Below, piece by piece: positions 54,672 to 63,752 of a DNA stretch of 64,000 nucleotides. Position 1 is the stretch's first letter; each line of letters starts with the position of its first letter. Under the pieces are notes generated by a model. The model made no database searches, had not been told where the DNA came from, and saw only the letters and a program-made list of their open reading frames with translations. Origin of the DNA: Cyclobacterium marinum DSM 745 (GTDB lineage Bacteria > Bacteroidota > Bacteroidia > Cytophagales > Cyclobacteriaceae). The stretch spans positions 2,366,501 through 2,430,500 of the forward strand of contig NC_015914.1 of NCBI RefSeq assembly GCF_000222485.1. The letters run 5' to 3'. The position numbers were made by a program, and so were the translations under genes.

Positions 54672-55856
54672 TTATTTATTATCTATAAGACCTCTACCAC
54701 TCTTACGTATTTTTCCGCTTTCGGTTAATTCTTTTGATAAAGTATCCAAAAGCCCATTAACAAACTGTTTGCTTTTAGGAGTACTGTAGGTTTTAGAAAT
54801 ATCTATGTACTCATTTATGGATACCTTAGTAGGGATACTTGAGAAATTCACCATTTCTGATAAAGCCATAATAAGTATTACTCTATCAGTTAAGGCAATC
54901 CGTTCAACATCCCAATTTTTGGTTGTAGTGGCAATTAATTCACTGTACTCCTTTTCCGAGGCTACAGTGAGATTATAAATTTCTTGAAAGAATTCTTTAT
55001 CTTCTTCCCAGTTTAATGCCAAATCAGGAAGAATTTCATCGGACTCCTCCTCAGTGCCTGTAATGGTCTTCAATACTTTTGAAGACAAACTTCTGACAAT
55101 GGATTTATTTTCTGTCCAGTTCAAGTCCTTGTCCTGAAAGAAACTTAAAATTGCTTCTTTTTTAAAAATAATTTTTTTGAGAATGGTCAGCAAAATCTCT
55201 TTGTCATCTTCGATACTTGGATTTTCTATGGCCATGTATTTCTGATAGTCTTCATGAGGCTTCACCAGTTCTCTGTACCATTCCTTGATCTCCAATTCCA
55301 ATTCCTCGATGTCTACCTCAAATCTAAGACACTCCTTTTTGAAGGAATGGTTTTGCTCTATTATTCCCAGGACTTTATTGGAACCAAGATTGTATGCTGA
55401 ATCTTGTTGAACAATCGGCTGGTCTTCAAACTTTCTCTTTTTGACCTTCTCTTTCCGTACATGTTCCCCAAAACCAACCAACATGCTAATGGCGAATAAG
55501 TACAGTGCAGGTATATTTTCTACAGCTGTCAGCATATTGGTTCTTAAAAACTCTTGATCCTTTTTGTTGCTCTTATTATAAAAGCTAATGGCCTTTACCG
55601 CTGTTTCTTTTACCTTTTCATTGTCACTTTTGTCCAATGATAGTTGAACCTTATCTAGATTTTTGGTAAAAACTTCAATGCATCGACTTGCTTCCTTTTT
55701 AAGCAAACCTCTATCTTGAACTTCCATAGAATTAAGATCCGGCAAAAAAGCTTCTTTGATGAAGTCTTGTGCCAGATTTGCATTGGAATGCTTGCACTGT
55801 TGAAAAGCATATAACGTTTGAAATGCTTTTACTCTGAGGATTCTCCTATTTAACAT
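54672..55856 (-). CDS. nusB: Transcription antitermination factor NusB, long form
   Basis: 394 residues, nearly three times the usual NusB. The start MLNRRILRVKAFQTLYAF is the NusB N-terminal helix pattern. A long helical insertion follows (about residues 30-285), and the classic C-terminal part is at about 290-385 (NWDVERIALTDRVILIMALS, then PTKVSINEYIDISKTYSTPK). The long form is usual in Bacteroidota. NusB binds boxA RNA with S10 for rRNA antitermination. It heads the ytxH-DUF1573-yajC-ybbR-coaE string. Confidence 0.95.
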   Translation of the reverse strand: MLNRRILRVKAFQTLYAFQQCKHSNANLAQDFIKEAFLPDLNSMEVQDRGLLKKEASRCIEVFTKNLDKVQLSLDKSDNEKVKETAVKAISFYNKSNKKDQEFLRTNMLTAVENIPALYLFAISMLVGFGEHVRKEKVKKRKFEDQPIVQQDSAYNLGSNKVLGIIEQNHSFKKECLRFEVDIEELELEIKEWYRELVKPHEDYQKYMAIENPSIEDDKEILLTILKKIIFKKEAILSFFQDKDLNWTENKSIVRSLSSKVLKTITGTEEESDEILPDLALNWEEDKEFFQEIYNLTVASEKEYSELIATTTKNWDVERIALTDRVILIMALSEMVNFSSIPTKVSINEYIDISKTYSTPKSKQFVNGLLDTLSKELTESGKIRKSGRGLIDNK

Positions 55857-56003
55857 TAACTGAAATTAAAGAACGTGATAAGTGTTTATTGGGAGAAAGG
55901 ACAGAAGCATCCATTCCTCCTCAAAACTAATTTTCCTGCAAATTAGTAAATGTACCTGCAAAGGACAAATATTTGATCTTTCATGCAGTAAAAAAGAATG
56001 CAC

Positions 56004-57104
56004 TTACCATGACATTTTTAATTGTCCGATATCTTGAATTCTCTTTACTGCTTTTTGAAGGGCCGCTTCATGAGGAGAAATCCCCCTAGAGGAAGCAAGA
56101 TTAAATACCTCTAAACTGGTTCCGTATATCTTTTCTGCTTTTTCCAAGGCCAGCGTTTTTGAATAATTGCCTTGGTATTCTTGGTAGACATTCATTAACC
56201 CACCGGCATTGATTAAAAAATCCGGGGCGTAGAGTATGCCGTGATCCAAAAGCATTTGCCCATGTTTCTGTTCGTCTTCCAACTGATTGTTGGCTGCCCC
56301 TGCCACTATATCACAGCTCAATAGTGGGATGCTGGTATCGTTCAATTGCCCTCCCATGGCGCATGGGGCATATATGTCCATTGGAATTTCATGAATAGTA
56401 TCGGCTTTCACCACCTTTCCCTTATTAGCAGCAGCCACCTTAGCCGCCTTTTCTGAATCAATATCGGCCACCATCAATACTGCATTTTCTTTGCTTAAAT
56501 GTTTCGCCAAATGTTTTCCTACTTGACCGGCACCTTGGATTAAAATTTTTTTACCTTCAAGAGAATCGTTACCATAGGCTCGTTTGGCGGCAGCCTTTAT
56601 ACCCAAGTAGGTGCCATAAGCGGTAACTGGAGATGGGTCTCCTCCTCCGCCTTTATTTTCAGGCAAGCCCGTCACATGGCGGGTTTCCATGGCAATGTAC
56701 TCCATGTCTGCCGTGTGGGTATTCATGTCCTCTGCGGTTGTATAGCGACCACCCAAACTTTCAATAAATCGGCCAAATCGCCTTAGGTAAGCTTCCGATT
56801 TCAGGGAGGGCTTACCTATTAATACAGCTTTTCCTCCGCCTATATTTAAACCGGAAATGGATGCCTTAAAGGTCATTCCTCGAGAAAGCCTCAATACATC
56901 CTTTATTGCATCTGCTTCATTGGTATAATGCCACATTCTGGTTCCACCCAGAGACGGACCAAGTACTGTATTGTGAATGGCTATTATTGCCTTGAGCCCG
57001 GTTGGCTTGTCATAACATATGACCAACTGCTCATGTTCCATTTCCTCTATCTGAGTATAGATTTCATTTATCTTGGGTTTTTCCTCTGTTTTGGTAGCCT
57101 CCAT
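56004..57104 (-). CDS. Leucine dehydrogenase (Glu/Leu/Phe/Val dehydrogenase)
   Basis: 366 residues. The substrate domain has AIHNTVLGPSLGGTRMW and the catalytic lysine in SGLNIGGGKAVLIG (about residues 82-95). The nucleotide domain has ILIQGAGQVGKHLAKHL (about 188-204). PCAMGGQLND and GAANNQLED are typical of leucine/phenylalanine dehydrogenases. It deaminates branched-chain amino acids with NAD+ to 2-oxo acids, which feed iso-branched fatty acid synthesis in Cytophagales. It has a 147-base gap to nusB and is divergent from the ABC exporter. Confidence 0.94.
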   Translation of the reverse strand: MEATKTEEKPKINEIYTQIEEMEHEQLVICYDKPTGLKAIIAIHNTVLGPSLGGTRMWHYTNEADAIKDVLRLSRGMTFKASISGLNIGGGKAVLIGKPSLKSEAYLRRFGRFIESLGGRYTTAEDMNTHTADMEYIAMETRHVTGLPENKGGGGDPSPVTAYGTYLGIKAAAKRAYGNDSLEGKKILIQGAGQVGKHLAKHLSKENAVLMVADIDSEKAAKVAAANKGKVVKADTIHEIPMDIYAPCAMGGQLNDTSIPLLSCDIVAGAANNQLEDEQKHGQMLLDHGILYAPDFLINAGGLMNVYQEYQGNYSKTLALEKAEKIYGTSLEVFNLASSRGISPHEAALQKAVKRIQDIGQLKMSW

Positions 57105-57248
57105 TGAACTTTGATGTTTATAATATGTTATATTTGAGTTCAGTTAAAAAACAAGTGTATGCAGAATTTTATGTATTTCACTTGCCTTTCATTTGCAATA
57201 TAACATAATATTGTAAAAGATATTGTGGTTTAAAAAGTCTTTTATTTT

Positions 57249-59042
57249 GTGAAGCCCCTTTGGAGATTAAATAAGTATCTATTCAAATATAAACTGTACC
57301 TATTATTAGGTATTGTTTTTACATTTATTTCAAACTTTTTTGTGATAATTCCTGCGAGGTTGGTGGGGATTGCCATCGATTATGTCGTAGAAAGTTTTAG
57401 CTATTATCAGCTTTATGATGAGGGGGAAGTTGTCCGTAAAATAGCGAGGTCCGAATTTTTAATGTACATTTTCATTTTCGGCATTCTCATTTTAGCGATG
57501 GCCCTTCTTAGAGGCCTTTTCCTCTTCCTTATTCGTCAAACTATTATAGCGATGTCTAGGCTGATAGAATATGATATTAAAAATGAAATTTATGCACACT
57601 ATCAATCGCTTCCCTTAAGTTTTTTCAGACAAAATAGTACAGGAGATCTGATGGCTAGAATTACAGAGGATGTTTCAAAAGTACGAATGTATCTAGGTCC
57701 TGCCTTGATGTATGGAATTAATTTGATTGTGTTGTTTCCAATGGTGATCGGCTATATGCTCACTGTAAATGTACCCCTTACCCTCTATTCTCTTTTGCCT
57801 CTACCTGTATTGTCCATAAGCATTTATTTGGTCAACAACATGATCAATAAGCGGTCTGAAAAGATCCAACGTAGCTTGTCTGGATTGAGCACTTTTGTTC
57901 AGGAAGCTTTTTCTGGCATCAGGGTGATCAAATCATTTGTGAGAGAAAAAGACAGTGCCAATCAATTCCAAAAAGCCAGTGAGGATTATAAAACAAAATC
58001 CATTTCCCTTACTAAAGTTCAATCCCTTTTTTTTCCATTGATCATGGCTTTGATAGGATTAAGTACCATTATAACAGTTTATGTAGGCGGGATTCAGGTA
58101 ATTGAAGGTGCTATAGGTTATGGAGTTATTGCAGAATTTATTCTATATGTTAATATGTTGACTTGGCCGGTGACCTCCCTTGGCTGGGTAACAAGTATAG
58201 TGCAACGAGCCGCAGCTTCACAGGCAAGGATCAATGAATTTTTGGATGAGAAAAACGATATTTTAAGCACAGAAAATCTGGTAAAAGATATAGAAGGACA
58301 TATAAAAGTAGAAAACCTTACATTTGTTTACCCTGATTCAGGCATTAAGGCTTTGAATCATATTAGCTTTGAAATTAAGGCTGGAAAATCATTGGCCATA
58401 ATAGGAACCACCGGCTCAGGTAAATCCACTGTAGCCAATCTATTGATGCGCTTGTATGATGCTGATGAAGGGCAAATTCTTTTGGATGGCTTGAATATAA
58501 AACGCTATGATATTGCGTGTTTGAGAGAACAAATTGGGTATGTGCCTCAAGATGTGTTTTTATTCAGTGATTCTATCTCTAATAATATTGGTTTTGGCTT
58601 AGGGAAATCACTTGATATGGAACAAATTAAACAGGCAGCAAAAGATGCAGATGTATATGAAAACATCATCGAGTTTCCCCAAGGCTTTGAAACAAGACTT
58701 GGGGAGAGAGGCATCACTTTGTCGGGAGGCCAAAAACAAAGGGTTTCCATAGCCAGAGCAATAGTAAAATCACCTAAAATATTATTGCTCGATGATTGTC
58801 TTTCTGCTGTAGATACCAAAACAGAAAATGCTATTTTAAATGCCTTGGAGAAAATAATGAAGAATAGAACCTCCATTATTATATCCCACAGGGTGTCTTC
58901 AGCAAAGCTTGCGGATCAAATTTTGGTGTTAGATGATGGCGAGATTGTAGAACAAGGTAAACATGCAGATTTAATGGCTTCCAAAGGAACCTATGCTGCC
59001 TTGTATGAAAAACAGACACAGCAAGCTGGTGAAGTTGAATAA
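57249..59042 (+). CDS. ABC exporter (fused permease and ATPase), MsbA/MdlB type
   Basis: 597 residues beginning at GTG; KPLWRLNKYLFKYK is a typical cytoplasmic start. Six membrane helices fill about residues 15-310 and an ATPase domain residues about 345-590: Walker A GTTGSGKST (386-394), Q-loop IGYVPQDVF, signature LSGGQKQR (about 491), Walker B ILLLDDCLSAVD and the H-loop ISHRVSS. The catalytic glutamate after Walker B is Asp516, as in the degenerate half of heterodimeric exporters such as TM287/288. No partner gene is adjacent. The substrate could be lipid or drug. Confidence 0.93.
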   Translation: MKPLWRLNKYLFKYKLYLLLGIVFTFISNFFVIIPARLVGIAIDYVVESFSYYQLYDEGEVVRKIARSEFLMYIFIFGILILAMALLRGLFLFLIRQTIIAMSRLIEYDIKNEIYAHYQSLPLSFFRQNSTGDLMARITEDVSKVRMYLGPALMYGINLIVLFPMVIGYMLTVNVPLTLYSLLPLPVLSISIYLVNNMINKRSEKIQRSLSGLSTFVQEAFSGIRVIKSFVREKDSANQFQKASEDYKTKSISLTKVQSLFFPLIMALIGLSTIITVYVGGIQVIEGAIGYGVIAEFILYVNMLTWPVTSLGWVTSIVQRAAASQARINEFLDEKNDILSTENLVKDIEGHIKVENLTFVYPDSGIKALNHISFEIKAGKSLAIIGTTGSGKSTVANLLMRLYDADEGQILLDGLNIKRYDIACLREQIGYVPQDVFLFSDSISNNIGFGLGKSLDMEQIKQAAKDADVYENIIEFPQGFETRLGERGITLSGGQKQRVSIARAIVKSPKILLLDDCLSAVDTKTENAILNALEKIMKNRTSIIISHRVSSAKLADQILVLDDGEIVEQGKHADLMASKGTYAALYEKQTQQAGEVE

Positions 59043-59059
59043 TTATTCCGCTAAGTATA

Positions 59060-59806
59060 TTATAGCTGAATAATCAAGCCCGCTACAGCAAACTGTACCA
59101 AAGTGAAATTGTAAACCTCGTCTACATCTGCTCCACCCTCCAAATAACGGTACCCGGCTTTAATCGCCAATTGTTCTGTGAGGGGGAGTTTGGTGCCTAA
59201 AAACAAATCAAAGGCCCTTCCGGGTCCTCCTGCGAGTCCATCTCCTTCAAAATAAATTAAATGGTCATTACCTAAGTCATAAGAGGTATATAGGTGTAAC
59301 AATGGGACGAAACCTAAATCATCCTTTTTGTCCTCTAGACCTTGCTCATTGGTCAAACGGACTTGAGCATCACGGATTTTACCAGTAAAACCAATTCCTA
59401 CAAGCCAATTTCCGGAAGCAATGATATCCCTACGATAAGTCAGTCTGTAACTGTTGAACTTGTAATAGCCATCCAAAGCTTCCCCTTGTGTGAATACACT
59501 AGATTGAAAGTTGATGTCTTTGTTTGGGGTGCCATTGTAATTTATTCCTAGTGGGGCATACAATGCATAAATATGGTTTTTTTCATTGAAAGTATAACCC
59601 AGTCTTACACGGAATGGAATGACCGGTCCTTCAGCTTCAAAATCATCTTGAAAACTAAACAAAGTTCCTGAATTATTGGGAATCCTTACGTCATTGTACC
59701 CGGGGAATACCAGCCCGGTCTCCGCATCAATCGTAATTTGAGCTTTAAGCGGAATAGCAATAAATAATAGGAAGGGAACAAGTGGGGTCAATATCTGTTT
59801 GTACAT
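59060..59806 (-). CDS. Outer membrane beta-barrel protein, unknown function
   Basis: The ATG at 59806 gives 248 residues starting with a signal peptide (residues about 1-20, ending LKAQ); the upstream frame to 59848 is less likely. The mature chain shows alternating strands with many Tyr and Gly residues (FRVRLGYTFNEKNHIYALYAPLG, LTYRRDIIASGNWLVGIGFTG, LAIKAGYRYLEGGAD) and ends in FAVAGLIIQL, like a small outer membrane barrel. Specific function is not recognisable. It converges with the ABC exporter, 17 bases apart. Confidence 0.75.
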   Translation of the reverse strand: MYKQILTPLVPFLLFIAIPLKAQITIDAETGLVFPGYNDVRIPNNSGTLFSFQDDFEAEGPVIPFRVRLGYTFNEKNHIYALYAPLGINYNGTPNKDINFQSSVFTQGEALDGYYKFNSYRLTYRRDIIASGNWLVGIGFTGKIRDAQVRLTNEQGLEDKKDDLGFVPLLHLYTSYDLGNDHLIYFEGDGLAGGPGRAFDLFLGTKLPLTEQLAIKAGYRYLEGGADVDEVYNFTLVQFAVAGLIIQL

Positions 59807-59964
59807 GTTTAATTTGCTTTTAGGTTTAACTAAATAAGTTAGTATCAAGTATTATGCCTGTTCTTTTAGGTCAACTCTTAATTTTTTTTACAAAAAATAA
59901 ATTTTTTCCTTTCTCTATTGTATATTTCATTTTATTCCTTTCCGCCAATAGTCCCAAATTCCCT

Positions 59965-61833
59965 ATGAAAACATTAATTGGACTTTTATTAACTCTTTCT
60001 TTCGTTTCCACCGGTCTGGCTCAAGAGCTTACCTTGATCAAAAATCGAAAATCTGATTTTACCATCATCATTCCGGAGAAGCCTACTATAGAGGAAATTA
60101 AGGGAGCCAAGGTATTGCAACATTATTTGTTCGAAATTTCAGGGGCAAAACTGCCTGTAGTTCGGGACTTGGGACTTCCCTTGATGAATGAAATCCTGAT
60201 TGGAAAAGTTAATCGTGCAGAAACTGCGTTTTTGCCTTACGAAAAAATGGGGAAGGATGGAATTTATATAGGAAACAATGGCAAGCAATTGATACTTACC
60301 GGTGGACCAAAGAAAGGGGTGGAATATGCAGTTTATACTTTTCTGGAAAAATACCTGGACTGTAAAAAATACACTTCAACATTTGAAGTTGTTCCTCAAA
60401 AAACCATAAAGCTTCCCCTAATAGCAGATCTTCAAGTTCCTGATTTCTCTTTTAGGGAGGTGTTTTATCACGATGCCTATACCCCTGAATTCATGGCCTG
60501 GCACAAATTGCATTCCCATACCAAGCGAGGGGAAGATCCTGCAGAATGGGGGCACTGGGTGCATACTTTTCATAACTTTCTTAACCCTGAAGAATATGGG
60601 GAAAGTCACCCTGAATATTTTAGTTTTTATGATGGGAAAAGGCATCCGGGATTGGTGCCGTCTTGGGATGGAAAGAGTGTGCAACCCGAATCTCAACTCT
60701 GCCTTACCAATCCGGAAGTTCTAGAAATTGTCTGCGAAAACCTTCAAAAAGCCATAGATGAAAAACCTGATGCACTTTATTGGTCTGTAAGTCAAAACGA
60801 CAACGTAAATTATTGCCAATGTGAACATTGTGCTGCTTTAGATGCCAAGTATGCAGCCTACCCTCCGGAGGAAAAAATGTATGCAACTCATAGTGGTCAA
60901 TACCCTGCCTTGGGCATGGGGTCCATGTTATCTTTTGTCAATAAGGTTGCAGAGCGCTTTCCTGACAAAATCATTTCTACCTTGGCATATCAGTATACAA
61001 GGGTCCCTCCAAAGGATATTGTTCCCAGAAAAAATGTTAACATCATGTTGTGTAGCATAGAGAGTACTCGAAATGAGCCAATGGAATCAGGCGATCCGGA
61101 TTTTAGCAATGATTTGAAAGGTTGGGGTAAGATTACTGATAATATCTTAGTTTGGGATTATAATATTCAATTTGCGAATTTGCTGGCTCCATTCCCAAAT
61201 CTTAGGACCCTGCAACCCAATATTTCATTTCTTCGGAACAATAATGTGAGTGCAGTTTTTGCTCAGGGCAATATTCAGTCCGGGGGTGAATCCGCTGAAA
61301 TTAGGGCTTACCTGTTGGCCAAATTACTTTGGGATCCTGATTTGGATGTTGCCAAGGAACTGGAGGGCTTTTGGAAGGCTTTTTATGGCAAAGCAGCACC
61401 TTATATTAAGAATTATAGTGATCTCCTTCATGCCAACAATCAAGGATTTACAGGAAGAAAAATGTCTATTTTCGGTAGCCCAAAGGAGGAAACAGATAGC
61501 TTTCTGAGTTCGGAATTATTGCTTCAATACAACCATCTTTTTGACCAAGCAGAGAAGGCGGTTAGCAGAAATCCCGAACATCTCCGACGTGTAAAATCTG
61601 CCAGACTACCGGTGACCTTTGCCATGTTAGAAATTATAAAGGAAAAAGAAGCGGCTAATTGGAAAACCTATCATGATGGAAAGGGGGAAAAATATAAACT
61701 TCCAAAGGAAGTAAGTACATTGCTTTACGATCTTTATTACAATTGCTTAGAAACTGGAGTAAGCAGACTTTCTGAATGGCATACTACTCCCAAAGAATAT
61801 TTAGAGAATTATGATCTTGTTGAAAATCCATAA
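59965..61833 (+). CDS. DUF4838 domain protein (glycoside-hydrolase-like)
   Basis: The ATG at 59965 gives 622 residues with a signal peptide (residues about 1-19, ending GLAQ); the frame open from 59854 adds a region unlike a signal. The N-terminal part (TIEEIKGAKVLQHYLFEISGAKLP) resembles the GH67/GH20 N-terminal domain, and the core is the DUF4838 TIM-barrel-like domain (VFYHDAYTPEFMAWHKLHSH, CQCEHCAALDAKY, DNILVWDYN). Members are found with polysaccharide-degrading genes and are believed to be glycosidases, substrate unknown. It is monocistronic and its stop codon touches the repeat island. Confidence 0.88.
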   Translation: MKTLIGLLLTLSFVSTGLAQELTLIKNRKSDFTIIIPEKPTIEEIKGAKVLQHYLFEISGAKLPVVRDLGLPLMNEILIGKVNRAETAFLPYEKMGKDGIYIGNNGKQLILTGGPKKGVEYAVYTFLEKYLDCKKYTSTFEVVPQKTIKLPLIADLQVPDFSFREVFYHDAYTPEFMAWHKLHSHTKRGEDPAEWGHWVHTFHNFLNPEEYGESHPEYFSFYDGKRHPGLVPSWDGKSVQPESQLCLTNPEVLEIVCENLQKAIDEKPDALYWSVSQNDNVNYCQCEHCAALDAKYAAYPPEEKMYATHSGQYPALGMGSMLSFVNKVAERFPDKIISTLAYQYTRVPPKDIVPRKNVNIMLCSIESTRNEPMESGDPDFSNDLKGWGKITDNILVWDYNIQFANLLAPFPNLRTLQPNISFLRNNNVSAVFAQGNIQSGGESAEIRAYLLAKLLWDPDLDVAKELEGFWKAFYGKAAPYIKNYSDLLHANNQGFTGRKMSIFGSPKEETDSFLSSELLLQYNHLFDQAEKAVSRNPEHLRRVKSARLPVTFAMLEIIKEKEAANWKTYHDGKGEKYKLPKEVSTLLYDLYYNCLETGVSRLSEWHTTPKEYLENYDLVENP

Positions 61834-62129
61834 TTGTTTAATTATTAATGATCTAATTATAAATTGTTAATGTAAATAATCAATATCAATAATAACAAGA
61901 ATGTGACCTTTACGCTATCTCATTAAATAACAATTCACCATTTACAATTATTAATTCTTTAATTATAAATTATTAATGAAATACCCGATATAGAGAATAA
62001 CAAAATGGTCTCCTTTACGCTATCCTTTTAATTAACAATTAACCATTTACAATTTTTAATTAACACCAGTCGACATCAGGAGAAAAAATACAATATTCTT
62101 TGCGCTACCCTGAAGTTAATAATTAACCA
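61834..62129. repeat. AT-rich repeat array, left arm
   Basis: Two and a half degenerate units of about 85-105 bases. The common core reads ATAACAAAATGGTCTCCTTT then ACGCTATCC, flanked by TAATTATAAATTATTAATG and TTAACAATTAACCATTTACAA. The array begins at the DUF4838 stop codon and ends beside the natural stop of the broken S23 gene. Confidence 0.8.
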
Positions 62130-62483
62130 TCAACTTTTATTTTTTGTTGATTTTATTATACTAGTAATTAATTTGATAAGTGCTATTGCATCAGTATTAA
62201 TGCTGATATATTGTTCTTCACTTAGGTAATTGGTATCTTTTAGAAGGTCGATTCAATAGATGGTTTCATTTATTTCTTTTTGGGCAATAGCTAATTTATG
62301 TATAAAATCCTTTCTGGACTCAGCATGTTCGCTTTCTCGAATCATAGCACCCACACTTGTGCCACTTCTTAAAAGCTGTTTTGAAAGAATAAACTCTTTC
62401 CTTTGTTCACACAAGAATTGATAAATCCTAACTGTTTTGACAGCGAATGTAAAACTCTTGGATTTAACAATGTTCTCTTTCAT
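62130..62483 (-). pseudogene. Four-helix-bundle (23S rRNA intervening-sequence/S23 family) protein gene broken by one TGA
   Basis: The frame from 62483 starts KENIVKSKSFTFAVKTVRIYQ and contains LRSGTSVGAMIRESEHAESR and IHKLAIAQKEINETIY, typical of the S23 family, then meets TGA at 62253-62255. Reading on in the same frame gives IDLLKDTNYLSEEQYISI and 40 residues in total before a natural TGA at 62130-62132. The full protein would be 117 residues, the usual family length, and the first TGA stands where members have Trp (TGG). A single-base nonsense change, or a sequencing error, explains this. Repeats flank both ends. Confidence 0.85.
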
Positions 62484-62682
62484 TCTAGTTTTACCGTTAA
62501 TAATTATTAATTCTTTAATTATAAATTATAATTGGAAACACCTGATATCGAAAATAACAAAATGGACTCCTCTACGATATCCACATAATTATCAATTATA
62601 AATTATTAATGAAAATAACCAATATCGGTAATAACAAAATGGTTTCCTCTACGATCTCCCCATAATTAACAATTAACAATTA
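62484..62682. repeat. AT-rich repeat array, right arm
   Basis: Two more units of the same family, with cores ATAACAAAATGGACTCCTCT and ATAACAAAATGGTTTCCTCT. The right end supplies the TAA stop (62680-62682) of the neighbouring PLP-enzyme gene. Left and right arms have the same orientation. Confidence 0.8.
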
Positions 62683-63741
62683 ACCACCACCCATTCCCGC
62701 AACCGCTTTTACCAGGGTTTGCAAATCAGTTGGAAGATGCCAGGCTGATAATATGATTCTGTTTATAGGAGGACTGTCCTGAAAAGGATAAGGAAAAGAG
62801 GAGACTATAAATCCTTTTTGATGCAATTCATCTACCCAAGCTGCAGGTTCAAAAGATATAACAGGGTATTGGGGCAACATCTTAAAATCATCAAGCTTGG
62901 CTATGGCGGAGTACATATAGCTCAGATTTTTGCGTAGAACTTCTTGTTGTTGGAAATAAATATCTTGGCCTTCAATAAAAGCATTTAGAAATACCGGGGC
63001 AGGAGGGGAGGAAGTCCGGTAAACTGCGCTTTCTCTAACTTTTTGTAAGATTGATTGATTACCCAAAATAATTCCTGCCGGTAGGGCAAGGGCTTTGCCT
63101 AGTGATCCGCATACAACTAACTCAACCGGTAACTTTTTCCATGAAGAGAAGGTGCCATAAATACCTTTTCCAAGAACTCCAAAGGCATGGCTGTCATCGA
63201 TAAGTAAAAAGTATTTGTTGGAGGGAGAAAGCAATTTGGTCCATGCAAAATCATGAATTTCAGGAATTAGGGGATTGACAGCATTGGAAAGGAGAAGTAT
63301 TCTTTGTCCCATTAATTCATGGGATTTAGCAATACATTTTTGTTGCCATTCTTTATGCGATAGCCCTGAAAGTAGAGGTTTTCCACTTGTGATGGCCGGA
63401 TGGGTGTTAGGCGCAGTCCAGGTGAGATCAACCATAGGGGTTAAAGTATTGAATGCTAGTTGCCCGGCCATAAAGCCACTACTGAGAAGGGAGGCGGCCT
63501 CAGCTTCTGCTTCAGCAGCAAAATGTTCCTCAAAGGTATCGTATATCTGCAACTTAACATTACTATTGCGGCTAGAGCCATGATTTGGCCCATACTTCAA
63601 AATACTATCAATTAGGAGTTGCCTGAATTTTGGATGGCTTCCCATGCCCAGATAGGAAGTGCCGCAAAAGTGAAGGAAACTTTTCCCTTCACAATAAATT
63701 TTTCTATCAGGAAGCTCAGTATTATAAGAGTGGCTCATCAC
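62680..63741 (-). CDS. Alpha-oxoamine-synthase-like PLP aminotransferase
   Basis: 353 residues, fold-type-I PLP enzyme of the 8-amino-7-oxononanoate synthase / 2-amino-3-ketobutyrate CoA ligase group. Motifs: FCGTSYLGMGSHP, YGPNHGSSRNS, SLLSSGFMAGQLAFN, LLIDDSHAFGVLG and the PLP lysine in CGSLGKALALPAG. It condenses an acyl-CoA with an amino acid; the substrate is unclear because the chain is shorter than BioF (about 385). It is 11 bases from the upstream dipeptide epimerase, so the two are cotranscribed. Confidence 0.85.
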   Translation of the reverse strand: MMSHSYNTELPDRKIYCEGKSFLHFCGTSYLGMGSHPKFRQLLIDSILKYGPNHGSSRNSNVKLQIYDTFEEHFAAEAEAEAASLLSSGFMAGQLAFNTLTPMVDLTWTAPNTHPAITSGKPLLSGLSHKEWQQKCIAKSHELMGQRILLLSNAVNPLIPEIHDFAWTKLLSPSNKYFLLIDDSHAFGVLGKGIYGTFSSWKKLPVELVVCGSLGKALALPAGIILGNQSILQKVRESAVYRTSSPPAPVFLNAFIEGQDIYFQQQEVLRKNLSYMYSAIAKLDDFKMLPQYPVISFEPAAWVDELHQKGFIVSSFPYPFQDSPPINRIILSAWHLPTDLQTLVKAVAGMGGG

Positions 63742-63752
63742 AAATTTCTGGA

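Noticed and set aside
61834..62682. Repeated units that could suggest a CRISPR array
   Set aside because: Units are 85-105 bases, degenerate throughout and AT-rich, with no short exact repeats and unique spacers, and no cas genes nearby.
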